Assembly (NCBI GenBank): GCA_015345905.1
Contig: JADDTR010000015.1
Location: 496,001 to 560,000, forward strand
Length of the DNA: 64,000 nucleotides
Direction: 5' to 3'
From: Aotearoamyces nothofagi
Taxonomy: Eukaryota; Ascomycota; Leotiomycetes; Leotiales; Tympanidaceae
Below are positions 54,835 to 64,000 of the stretch, piece by piece. The notes under the pieces were generated by a model, which worked only from the letters and a program-made list of their open reading frames with translations, was not told the DNA's origin and searched no databases. Every line of letters begins with the position of its first letter. Position 1 is the stretch's first letter. The position numbers were made by a program, and so were the translations under genes.

Positions 54835-57800
54835 ATGTTTGGCCGTAGGAGAAGAGCTGCCTCGAACCCGGTATGTATATCGCACCCTCGCAGCTCTCTG
54901 ATTTCGCGATCAGCAATTCCTAGACCTGTCGGACGCTCGGTTTCGCGCGCAGTGATGACGGACGCAACATGTGCTGACATTGCATCTCTACAGGCATTCA
55001 ACAACAATGTCGCTACAGCGAACCCCAACGCGACAACGGCGGCTGCGCAGGCCTTCCTTGGCCATCGAGCTTCGACTGCCTCGCTCTCGGCTGCTGCAGC
55101 GGCTGCTGCTCTGCGGTCCAGGCCAACGACTCCCACGTCCGTCGCTGAGGTCCAGACGAAGAGAACCATGAGACGAGCCAACTCGAACTCTTCGATGGGA
55201 AGCTCGGCGGCTGGATCGAGGCCAGGATCGGTACAGGGACGACCGATGTCACAACTGGAGCGAAGGGGCAGTTCTGGTTCGATGACAGAGAGGACCTTCC
55301 GAGAGCAGTCGCCAAATCGAGGAACAGGACGGTCCAGCGTGGAGCCTGCGCCTCCAGTCCCTCCCATACCGAAGCACATCAAGCCTACTCTCTCCCAACA
55401 ATCTCAAAGGCGTACAGCAAGTTTAGAAGCACCACCTATGCGCCTTGCGTCCCCTACCCCAAACACAACTGGACGAGGATCAAGCCTAGGGCCAACAGGA
55501 GGCGCTTCAAAGCCCAAGACAGCTGGCAACAAAAGATCGAACCTGGCGAATGTGCAGGAGCTAACAGGTGTAGAACGACCAGATAGTCGAGGGTCCGTTA
55601 ATTTTTCTTACCCCACGAACGGGAGACCAATGTCTCCGTACAGACAGAGATGGCTAACATCACCGACTCCACAAAGTCTAAATCAGATTTCTTCACAGAA
55701 GCAGAATCTTGTTTATGATCCTAATACTAGAACTTTCCGGCCAGAAGCGGAGCTCTTGTTTTATGAACAGAGCATACGGGATGCAGCTAGTAGACCGGTT
55801 ACGAAGAAGAAGAGAGCAACTAATCAAGGCGCAGCTGGTACATATCTAGCAGAGGGTACAGTGGGGGGTCGAATAAAAGGCACTGCAGTGGATTCGCCGA
55901 CACGAGTTCTGTCACCGCCTCTACGAGATCGGGCACCTATTGCACCCGAGGCTACTGCACCACCAAAGAAGAAGAAGAAAAAGAAGGCAGCTGCTACCGC
56001 ACCGCGTAATGACTCATATGCTTCTTCAGTGACATCAGATTATGATAGCGATGTGTCCGAGAGACCAGTAAGATTCAGCACCAGAGCGGGCCAGCTTTTG
56101 GTAAAGAAGCCATCAGTCGTTCGGGAAGAGAGAGAACGAGAGGAGGAGGAGGAGGAGGATGATACAAACAAGGTCCTAGGTCGTCAAGCCGCTCTAAGGA
56201 AGCTTGAAAGTGGCATTGCGGAACACCGCACTGCGTCTCCGTCGCCTCTCCCTCGACCTACAGCAGGACGAGGTCATGGCCGTGGTACAGCGTCGGCGTC
56301 CGTAGCTTATGCAGAAAGCAGACAGCAGATACGATCTTCCAGTCAGCCAAATTCGAGAGTATCAACAGATACATCGCAGGCCAAGATGCTAGGTGCAGGC
56401 CTAGATAGGCCAGAAAAAGATAGAGTTACAAGAGTGCAGTCGGTTAGCCCTGCACGGTCCGCGCATTTCCTGGAAACTCTAGAAAACGCTGGCAACCTCG
56501 CCGTTCGGCATGAGCCACCTGCTCGCTCTATCTCTCCTCGAAAATCTGCGCTCAAGCACTCACCATCACCTCGACGCCTATCCCCAAGTGATGATGTTTC
56601 CAGCAGCCTATATAAACATATTAGTGAATCTTCGGATACATCCAATATTGCTACAGATGATCGAGCTCAAGCAAGGAAGAAGTCGGTTCGTGTTAGCTTC
56701 GACGAAGGTAGCAATGTGGTTCTAGGCAAGGCTGATACTCCTACGACAACGGATTCCCCCATTATACAGAGCCCTCAGAACAAGCGGGGTTGGTTGGGTA
56801 GCTTAGCAATAAAGAAGAAGAGGGATAAAACTTCAGAGGACGAGCCGGACGAGGTTATGACACCGCGGCCCGCGTTGCCATCATTTGGCAGTGTACGAGA
56901 GAAGAGAAGTCGTGAATTCGATGATCGTCCTATAGAACATCCGGCCGCAACTATTGGACCGTTAGCATCGCGACCTATACTCACCAGCGCTGCTGGTGAA
57001 GAGATCGAGCCACCTCTAGGCCAGTCGGCTGATAATGCGTTAGGCTCAGTGTTAAGTCAAGAACTCGCTTCTAGGAATGCCACAAACATTTCAGACTCGC
57101 GCGAGCCGTTGCCTCCGGAAGTCACATCTGTCGAGGGTAGCGGTTATGTATCCGACAGTGATAGTAGCGCGTCTAGTTTGGTCAAAAAGCCCGAAGTATC
57201 TATTGCTACACTTGGACGATCAGACAGTATGACAACTGGCCTAGAGAATGGACAGGTTGATAGAGACAGCCCTGTTACTGATTCACCAACCACAGAAGAG
57301 CAAATGCAGACACCTCCTGTCAAGACCAATGGTAATGGTGATATTCCATCTCTGGCGTTCACCCAAGCTACCCCAACTCTTGAGCATGAAAACACAGAAT
57401 GGCCTTACGTTCCAGGAAGCTTTCCTTCCAATAATTCTTGCACGTCTGAATCTGGCTACGAAGAGGGATCGATTAGCATTGTCGAACATCACCCAACAGA
57501 TCCTACTCCATCCACCCTTGGTATTGCAGAGCCCGAGCCTGCTACTCGTTTGGATGGGTCGCCTGCTATTGGTGATATTGCAACAGAAAATCTGCATCTA
57601 CACACGTCGCCCATTTTTGAGGAAACGGACGAGACTGAAGACGATAGTATCTATAGCGATGCAGCCGAAGATCTATCTGATTTCGAAGGCGACGGTTTCA
57701 TGTCGCTAGATGCCGTTGTAGATAGCCCAATCATTCTCACCTCCCCAACGCTCCCGATTGCCAACGCTCCCGAGAGCCCAACAGTTAGAGCTGTAACGGA

Positions 57801-59643
57801 GAGGGCGTACAAAAAGAGTCAGCTGTCCAAGAAGTCTAGTGAACCTACTCTCGACGAAGGTTGGGACAAGGCGCAAGAGTATTGGAGTGGACTGACAGCA
57901 GAGAAGAAAAGGGAACTTGAACGAGCCGCTCGTGAAGAGGCCGACGACGAATCTACTGAGCTCGAAGATGAATCCTCGACAATGTCTAAGAAAAAGGTTG
58001 CCGTCCTATCGCTACCAAAAGAGGAACTGCTTCCCAAACAAGATTCTATATACCACAAACACAACAGAACGTATCAGATCGTGCCGGGTTCAAAGACTAT
58101 CCCAGATGGCCGTACTCCTTCCCTTCGCTCATCTATGCGAGCCGCGCCTGCAAACACCGCGGATGACACTCATATGAGGAAGTCTTTGAGAAGTGGTGGA
58201 GGCACTGGTGGCTCAATGCGCAGTTCAATGCGTGGTTCGCTGCGAGATTCCTCGGGAACCTCTGCTCCAATTCAACAAAAGGGTTCATTGCAGAAGAAAT
58301 ATAGGCCGATGTCATATCCACCAGCTGATATCACGCCAGATCCAATCCTAGTGAAAAAACACATCAGAAATATATCAGTTGAATCTTCAACTTCAGCCCC
58401 CACGGCTACGAAAAATGGTGCATTCAGAACGGCACCTACGCTCCGTCGGACTGGATCTGCTGAATCTGATAGTAGCTTCAAACGGGCGAGACCTTCTGCC
58501 GAAGGATACAATTTAAAACGTTCGATGAGGGGGCCTCAGTCGCAAGCAAGGCCACAGTCAGCTGGTTCGCAAATATCAAATGTTCAATCAAGTCGTTTCA
58601 GCATGAGATCGCTGTCCCCAAGCGGGTCGGCTTTCGGGCGAAGATCGTTTAATGATGGTGCATCTCCACCAGTGAGCATGGGCCGAACTACTATGCGTGG
58701 CAGTGGACATTTCTCGAATGATTCAAATACTCCAACCTTGCGATCTAGCAACAAAAATCATAAGAAATCGTCTCTAAATCTGTTTGGGCGATCAAAGACA
58801 GAACCCAAATCGAGAACCATTCCCAAGCGAGCTAGCAGATTTGCTGATTCAAGTGATGAGGACGATCACCAACCAACGTACCGAAGTCGCTTTGTCGATT
58901 CTAGCGATGAAGAAGATATTACGCCGATCCCAGCACCATCTTTCCGATCTTCTATGAGATCAACGCCACGCCGACCTAGAACGCGGGATGGCGACTCCTC
59001 AGATCTTCCAGACTCAGATGACGAGAAGATATTACCGAAACCGTCCAAGGCAAACAAAACTGTCGCCATATCTGATGATGCGCATGGGAATCAAGGTACT
59101 GCTCTATCGTCTGGCTCTCTCCGTCGCAGTGGCTCTGGCCGATTTGCAATGGGCAGTACAACAACCGTAACAGGAGGTCCCACAAGTCCAGCATTGCGGC
59201 CAGAACATCAGCGGCGCGGTTCGTTTATGTCTATTCTCCGTCGTAAGAAGGATCCTTCAGCCAAAGTCCGTAAATCAGATGCCGAGTCGCCTGCCCGCCG
59301 TGATACGCCACTTGAACGCAGTCGCCCAGATCTCGCCGCAGTAAAGCGTCAAAACTCGAGTTTCTCTGGAACTAGTAGTCCCAAATTGCAGAAACGAGGT
59401 GGGCCTCATAGGACTGGATCGGAAACTTGGCCATTACCACTAAATGTTGATAAAGGAGAGCAAGATAGACCCTTCACTTCAGATGGACAAGGGACTAGCG
59501 CGTTAGCCCTCAACGGGTCAAGACCAGATATCGGAGGCCGTCGCGTGACATCTACAGGAGTGTCAAGTGTGGATTTGAATATTGGAAGGAAGAAAAAGAA
59601 GCGATTTGGAGCTTTAAGGAGAGCCTTTGGGCTAAATGACTAG
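54835..59643 (+). CDS. large Ser-rich SEG1/SEG2-like eisosome protein
   Basis: Exon 1 (54835-54870) encodes MFGRRRRAASNP and exon 2 (54994-59643) continues AFNNNVATANPNATTAAAQA, giving 1561 residues. The 123-nt intron (GTATGT...CTACAG) is stop-free and in frame, so unspliced RNA would still encode a protein with 41 extra residues. The N-terminus, with an Ala-rich AAAQAFLGHRASTASLSAAA block, fits fungal SEG-type eisosome components that shape plasma-membrane furrows. The protein is mostly disordered, rich in Ser, Arg, Pro and acidic residues. It has basic patches (PKKKKKKKAAA), a VRVSFDEGSN site, repeated DSSDEED elements and many SMR(S/G)SMRGS repeats. A central helical stretch is TLDEGWDKAQEYWSGLTAEK. 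The conserved end is GRKKKKRFGALRRAFGLND, a basic amphipathic tail probably binding membrane. Family assignment rests on the two ends. Confidence 0.8.
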   Translation: MFGRRRRAASNPVCISHPRSSLISRSAIPRPVGRSVSRAVMTDATCADIASLQAFNNNVATANPNATTAAAQAFLGHRASTASLSAAAAAAALRSRPTTPTSVAEVQTKRTMRRANSNSSMGSSAAGSRPGSVQGRPMSQLERRGSSGSMTERTFREQSPNRGTGRSSVEPAPPVPPIPKHIKPTLSQQSQRRTASLEAPPMRLASPTPNTTGRGSSLGPTGGASKPKTAGNKRSNLANVQELTGVERPDSRGSVNFSYPTNGRPMSPYRQRWLTSPTPQSLNQISSQKQNLVYDPNTRTFRPEAELLFYEQSIRDAASRPVTKKKRATNQGAAGTYLAEGTVGGRIKGTAVDSPTRVLSPPLRDRAPIAPEATAPPKKKKKKKAAATAPRNDSYASSVTSDYDSDVSERPVRFSTRAGQLLVKKPSVVREEREREEEEEEDDTNKVLGRQAALRKLESGIAEHRTASPSPLPRPTAGRGHGRGTASASVAYAESRQQIRSSSQPNSRVSTDTSQAKMLGAGLDRPEKDRVTRVQSVSPARSAHFLETLENAGNLAVRHEPPARSISPRKSALKHSPSPRRLSPSDDVSSSLYKHISESSDTSNIATDDRAQARKKSVRVSFDEGSNVVLGKADTPTTTDSPIIQSPQNKRGWLGSLAIKKKRDKTSEDEPDEVMTPRPALPSFGSVREKRSREFDDRPIEHPAATIGPLASRPILTSAAGEEIEPPLGQSADNALGSVLSQELASRNATNISDSREPLPPEVTSVEGSGYVSDSDSSASSLVKKPEVSIATLGRSDSMTTGLENGQVDRDSPVTDSPTTEEQMQTPPVKTNGNGDIPSLAFTQATPTLEHENTEWPYVPGSFPSNNSCTSESGYEEGSISIVEHHPTDPTPSTLGIAEPEPATRLDGSPAIGDIATENLHLHTSPIFEETDETEDDSIYSDAAEDLSDFEGDGFMSLDAVVDSPIILTSPTLPIANAPESPTVRAVTERAYKKSQLSKKSSEPTLDEGWDKAQEYWSGLTAEKKRELERAAREEADDESTELEDESSTMSKKKVAVLSLPKEELLPKQDSIYHKHNRTYQIVPGSKTIPDGRTPSLRSSMRAAPANTADDTHMRKSLRSGGGTGGSMRSSMRGSLRDSSGTSAPIQQKGSLQKKYRPMSYPPADITPDPILVKKHIRNISVESSTSAPTATKNGAFRTAPTLRRTGSAESDSSFKRARPSAEGYNLKRSMRGPQSQARPQSAGSQISNVQSSRFSMRSLSPSGSAFGRRSFNDGASPPVSMGRTTMRGSGHFSNDSNTPTLRSSNKNHKKSSLNLFGRSKTEPKSRTIPKRASRFADSSDEDDHQPTYRSRFVDSSDEEDITPIPAPSFRSSMRSTPRRPRTRDGDSSDLPDSDDEKILPKPSKANKTVAISDDAHGNQGTALSSGSLRRSGSGRFAMGSTTTVTGGPTSPALRPEHQRRGSFMSILRRKKDPSAKVRKSDAESPARRDTPLERSRPDLAAVKRQNSSFSGTSSPKLQKRGGPHRTGSETWPLPLNVDKGEQDRPFTSDGQGTSALALNGSRPDIGGRRVTSTGVSSVDLNIGRKKKKRFGALRRAFGLND

Positions 59644-59998
59644 CGGAGGTAATCTAGACACCTGTAATAACTACTTGGCATATCCCCTGCCAGATGCATT
59701 TTTTTATTCTGTTATTCAAGGGCAAAAGGCCTGGCTGTATATTTATTCTACAGACCCAAGCCGAGGTCTGCCTATGCTCGTATGGCCACGGTGGAGTGGT
59801 GAATCTGGAATCCCTAGGACTAGGCTAGGCTGTAAGATATACAGAGGGTGGCTATTAATAATGTACCCCGATTTCATATCCTGCGTGCTGCCTTCGCCTA
59901 TGTTGAAGTGGCATCTATCTGCTTGCTCTAGATGGAAGTAGCTATACAGATTATTCTATTAAAAGGTGGTTGATGATAAATGATAAGGGCTATTTATT
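59644..59998. other. convergent 3' intergenic region
   Basis: This 355-bp region lies between the stops of the SEG-like gene and the hydrolase gene. No gene is seen. Confidence 0.5.
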
Positions 59999-61229
59999 TC
60001 ACGTCGGTTTAGCTACCGTTCCCCTAATCCACTTCTGCAGAACAGCAGCAATCTCATCACTATTGGTCTCCATAAACATCATATGGCCATTCCCCGAAAT
60101 GCCAACATCAGCCAGTCTCAGATGCTCTACCGGAACCCCGGCCTGTTCTAAAAACTGAACAATGCAATGGTCATACATTGCATGATACGACGCCTCAGTC
60201 GTCACTACCAAAACGGGCACTTTCGCCAGATTCACGAGTTTCCGCGCCGGCTCAGCCTGTAAGATACAATCGGCCTCATGCTCCGACCTCGCAGCACGAA
60301 TGACAGTCTGAAGCGGTCTCAAAGGATCCGTCACTGGAGGAGAATACGACAGTGGGATATCAGTCAGGCCATACGCTCTCGCGGGAGCGCTTTCGAAGAC
60401 AGCTTCTCGAAACGGCGGTCCTCTAGGCTCGAGACTTACCACAGCCTTCACGAGATGCGGCCGAGCATCGGCCCACGACCAGGCGAAGAGACCGCCCTGA
60501 GAGTGCGCGATCAGCACGGCGGGGCCGATCCTGTCGAGCAGAGCGATGCCGGCGTCTCGCATCGAGGCTTCGATGGCGCGGGTGTCGGCGACGGACTGGA
60601 CGTTCGAGGCGTAGAAGGCGTCGAAGATGGCGTCGTTCATCTTGCCGGTCTGGAAAGGGTTAGCGAGATGATGTATTGCACGGGAGACCATAGCATGCTC
60701 TAAAACGGACGGGGGATGAGGAGACGGAAGACGCACGCCGGGCCAGCGCACATGCAGAGCTGCTTGTGGCCAGAGCTTGGATTCCCGCACCGCGGTGAAG
60801 CGCTGCTCGATTACCTCGGCGGGGATGCACGTCTGTGTGTTGCCGCTCTGCGGCCACCACGGTGAGCGGCCGCGAGACGTCTGGTCGATGATGTAGACCT
60901 CGTAGCCTGCATCGACGAACCAGGACGCCCATCCCGCGCCGCCATCGGGCTTGGTAAGCCAGTTCTGCCATCACGCTGCTATTAGTTCCTGCTATTGGCA
61001 TCTTGGGCGACATTGGACCTACAGTGCCTGTTTGAGCGTTCCCGTGGATGAAGATGAGTGGGTATGGCTGCTTGGCTGTGCTACCGGCAGGCGGGAAATG
61101 TCTTTCTACATATATCTGTCCGATTCGTATATGCCTTCCTGAGCCATCTTTGACGTATTCTCCGCCAATGTAGAAATGCTCACGTGGCGCAGTAGTAGAG
61201 GATGGGCCATTTTTTATATATCGGCTCAT
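59999..61229 (-). CDS. alpha/beta hydrolase
   Basis: Three exons, 61229-61023, 60964-60737 and 60649-59999, give 361 residues. The oxyanion loop region is PLIFIHGNAQTG; splicing then gives TG|TNWLTKPDGGAGWASWFVDA and YEVYIIDQTSRGRS, the usual strand order. The nucleophile Ser lies in AVLIAHSQGG and the catalytic His in GISGNGHMMFMETNSDE; the acid is probably near VVTTEAS or a following Asp. The second intron (60736-60650, 87 nt, GTGCGT donor, GCTAACCCTTTCCAG end) is stop-free and in frame. It is needed to join WPG|TGKMNDAIFDAFYAS, a stretch conserved in fungal homologues. The group includes uncharacterised fungal lipase/esterase-like enzymes, and the substrate is unknown. The start is the first ATG; longer frames upstream lack one. 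Confidence 0.88.
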
Positions 61230-62227
61230 TTTGATGTGGATTACAGATTTACAGTATCTCTGGTGTCGAGTCCACGATCTGCCATCACTGTCAAGAAAGG
61301 GCTTGACGAGAACTGTTCTGGAGAGGCTTTGGGCAGTGTTTAAGAGCTTTCTTGTACGACATGCTGCCGCTGTGGTTGATGTCAGCAATGTACTCGGCGG
61401 TAAGGTATGGGTCGGAAAGATCGTCGGGCCGGTCCGATGCGGGGGGTCAGATGGTTTGATGTTCTTGTCGACTACCTCAGGATAGTGCAGCTTATTAGCT
61501 TAGTAGAGAATATATCTAATTAGATATAAAGAAGCTTTTAGATATTGAGGTGTATTTAATATGGATGCTTTGTTTTGAATAGCTGTGGACTTGTATCTAG
61601 CTATACCTGCGAGGGCCTACTAACCATCTGTAGAGCGTAATGCATGTTTTCATACCCGGCATCCTTTACATATGCTCTTGAAAGACGTATTCATTTGATA
61701 TTTAACCGCTTAGTGACCAAAAGTACCAGGACATTTGTTCAGATCGGTATTAGGTCTGGCTCTATGTTGATGACAAACCTAATGTTCCTCAATTATCGAC
61801 AAGAGCTTTTCGGTTTGATCTTGTACTTTACGGAAGAGTTGTGAAAATGATACGAAATATCAACAATTATTCGTGATATATCTCTACTTATTAAATTTTT
61901 ATTGGTAAATAAATACCAACGGATATAATATTGGAAGATTGAAAACAAAAGGAAAGTAGATATGCTGATATTGAATTACTAGACAAAACGCTTTATATTG
62001 AGAGAACGCTGGTGTGGCTTGCGACTAAGCATTGCGCCTGGACCACCTCGCGTCCCCCCAGAAGTCTTAACGCGACAGCCCTAAAGCTTATCGTCAACGT
62101 CAATCAAGATATTTAACTACCCCAGATTCCTATCGAGTCTGCTCTAGATCCGAAGAGATATGCCTTCGGAAATGCGCGGCACATTTTACTTTGTAGCCAG
62201 TCTGCCTTGAAGGTCGAGTGCAATGCA
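61230..62227. promoter_or_regulatory. divergent promoter region, hydrolase / polymerase eta
   Basis: A 998-bp gap between divergent start codons, AT-rich at 61490-62000. No gene or repeat is supported. An ATG five bases upstream of the polymerase start opens an overlapping upstream frame (62223-62372). Confidence 0.45.
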
Positions 62228-64000
62228 ATGTCGTCTTCGCAACCTTTCCAGCCCTCTTCCCCGCTCCCAGACGTCAGCGCCCGTCGACGTAGATCTCGAT
62301 TCACGCACAGAAGCCTGGCTCAGCTGGCTGTATCTTCGACGACATGCCCTTTGCGAGTTGTGGCGCACATAGACCTTGATGCTTTCTATGCACAGTGCGA
62401 GATGGTTCGGTTGGGCGTTGTGGAAGATCAACCTCTCGCCGTGCAACAATGGTGAGTCCGCCTTCTTACCCAACCTCTGCTGTAAATAGTGCATTTACTG
62501 ATTTGAATAGGCAAGGACTTATTGCAATCAACTACCCTGCGCGAAAGTTCGGGTTGACTCGGCACATCACAATCACTGAAGCCAAAAAGCTATGCCCGGA
62601 GTTGATTATGCAACATGTTGCTACGTGGAAGGAAGGCGAGGAGAAGTGGGCATATCACCAAGATGCAGCTGCACATATAGGCACTCACAAGGTATCTCTC
62701 GATCCGTACCGTCTTGAGTCTCGGCGAATTCTGGCTTGCATTAAAGAGGCACTACCCGCGAATCTACAGAAAGTAGAGAAAGCGAGCATCGATGAGGTCT
62801 TCTTAGATCTTTCCGCTCATGTTCACTCTATCTTACTAGAACGCTACCCTGAGCTTGCATTACCCGCGCCGTATGATGATCTTACACAAAATCTACCTTT
62901 ACCATCCACAACTGCACTTGATTGGCAAGCAGATGCACTAATAGACCTTGATACTGAGGAAACCGAAGATGATGACCCAGATTGGGATGATATTGCAATT
63001 CTCATTGGGTCTGAAATTGTCCGAGATGTGCGAGCTGCAGTCAGAGAGCAGTTGAAATATACATGCTCTGCTGGAGTAGCCCAAAATAAGATGTTATCTA
63101 AGCTAGGATCAGCTCACAAAAAGCCTAATCAACAAACTGTTATCCGAAACCGTGCTGTTCAACAATTCCTCTCAGAATTTAAGTTTACAAAGATCAGGAA
63201 TCTTGGCGGTAAACTTGGAGACCAGATAGTTGAAAAGTTCAATACGGATACTATCAAGGAGTTGTTGTTAATTTCTAATGACCAGCTAAAGCAAAAGCTT
63301 GGTGAAGAGACAGGATCTTGGGTTTATCAAACAATTCGAGGCATCGATTTCAGTGAGGTGAATTCACGGACACAAATCAAGTCAATGTTGTCGGCAAAAT
63401 CGTTCCGCCCAAGTATAAACACTTACGAGCAAGCTCTTCGATGGCTGAGGATTTTTGTCAGTGATATATACTCAAGGTTAGTGGAGGAAGGTGTTATAGA
63501 AAACAAACGGAGACCAAAGACGATAAATTTGCACCATCGTCATGGCGCACAGACTAAGTCAAGGCAGGCTCCGATACCCCTTGGTAAAACGGTCGACGAG
63601 CCTATGCTATTTGACCTAGCCAAGTCACTTCTCGGACAGATTATATTGGAAGGGCAGGTCTGGCCATGCTCGAATCTAAGCCTCAGCGTTGGAGGCTTTG
63701 AAGACGGCATCACAGGTAACATGGGCATTGGCTCTTTCCTGTTAAAGGGCGAAGAAGCGAAGGCAATGAGGCCAACTACTCGCGAGAGCGACAACACTAC
63801 GCAGGCTAGACCCCAGAAACGCCAACGGGTCGATAAAGGTGGTTCAAGCATCCAAAGATTCTTCGTTAAGGCTGACAGTCTTGACGAACACGACGAGGAG
63901 TTTGGGGCGCAGCAGGCAGACGACGACATTGCCAATGCTAACGGTACCGATACTCCACCGCATTTGCACCAACAGTCAATAAGTGCATATTTTTGCCACC
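62228..64000 (+). CDS. RAD30: DNA polymerase eta (Y family), partial at right edge
   Basis: Pol eta copies past UV photoproducts in the nucleus. Exon 1 (62228-62451) and exon 2 (62511 to beyond the window), joined over a 59-nt intron (GTGAGT donor, GAATAG end), give about 571 residues so far. The metal-binding motif VVAHIDLDAFYAQCE (Asp49) and the second catalytic pair in KASIDEVFLDLS are intact. NYPARKFGLTRHITITEAKK and CSAGVAQNKMLSKLGSAHKK are Pol eta hallmarks. The helix-hairpin-helix (KFTKIRNLGGKLGD) and little-finger region follow. Near the end come SSIQRFFV, a PIP-box-like site, and QQSISAYF, which fits the PIP consensus but could also lead into the UBZ zinc finger (YFCH...). The in-frame codon upstream is TTG, so ATG 62228 is the start. 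Confidence 0.95.

Noticed and set aside
1-64000. CRISPR arrays, tRNA genes, virus-like elements or LTR pairs
   Set aside because: No regularly spaced repeats of CRISPR form, no convincing A/B-box plus cloverleaf, and no reverse transcriptase, integrase or capsid-like protein text was found by eye. A tRNA search program could still find a missed one.

Overview
The window is nuclear DNA of a filamentous ascomycete (Pezizomycotina). The evidence is gene structure and content. Introns are short (about 45-65 nt, some longer), with GTRWGT-like donors and CTAAC/CTGAC branch sites. Proteins are of filamentous-fungal type: a ROM2-type Rho GEF with DEP-DH-PH-CNH layout, a PFA5 palmitoyltransferase with a DHFC core, a DUF8035-like protein and a SEG-like eisosome protein. 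A lone 5S rRNA gene lies outside any rDNA array. A leotiomycete is possible, but the class cannot be fixed from the sequence alone.

Layout. 1-8.0 kb: a coiled-coil protein cut by the left edge (-), NSE4 of the SMC5/6 complex (-), the PI3-kinase VPS34 (+) and the V-ATPase proteolipid c (-). 8.8-16.3 kb: the Rho1 GEF (+) and transaldolase (-). Transaldolase sits between two inverted 85-bp repeats, with a minisatellite and small hairpins in its upstream region. 16.3-25.6 kb: four genes run on the minus strand counting transaldolase: an acyl-CoA synthetase, a GRAM-TBC-EF-hand Rab GAP and a DUF8035-like protein follow it. 25.6-32.7 kb: a bleomycin-hydrolase-type peptidase stands alone between two gene-poor stretches of 2.5-2.9 kb. 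32.7-43.1 kb: an APC-family permease, a membrane-anchored ENPP-type phosphodiesterase, a cytochrome P450 relic broken by an inversion, a small membrane protein (-) and PRP38. 43.1-54.8 kb: a small zinc-ribbon protein (-), PFA5, the 5S gene with a duplicated 3' end, a short hydrolase relic, NAD+ synthetase QNS1 (-) and an unidentified gene relic. 54.8-64 kb: a 1561-residue SEG-like eisosome protein, an alpha/beta hydrolase (-) and DNA polymerase eta, cut by the right edge.

Most genes are core housekeeping genes: membrane traffic (VPS34, Rab GAP, V-ATPase, PFA5), cell-wall and cortex signalling (Rho GEF, eisosome protein), genome maintenance (NSE4, Pol eta), splicing (PRP38) and metabolism (transaldolase, NAD+ synthetase, acyl-CoA synthetase). 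They form no obvious pathway cluster, biosynthetic cluster, defence island or mobile cassette, and I recognised no virus-like element. The unusual material is at smaller scale: a permease intron whose best 3' splice site is TG rather than AG, a GC-AG intron in the peptidase, three stop-free introns of length divisible by three, repeat architecture around transaldolase, the duplicated 5S 3' end, and gene relics. Intron boundaries were placed by reading splice signals and protein continuity by eye, without transcript data.
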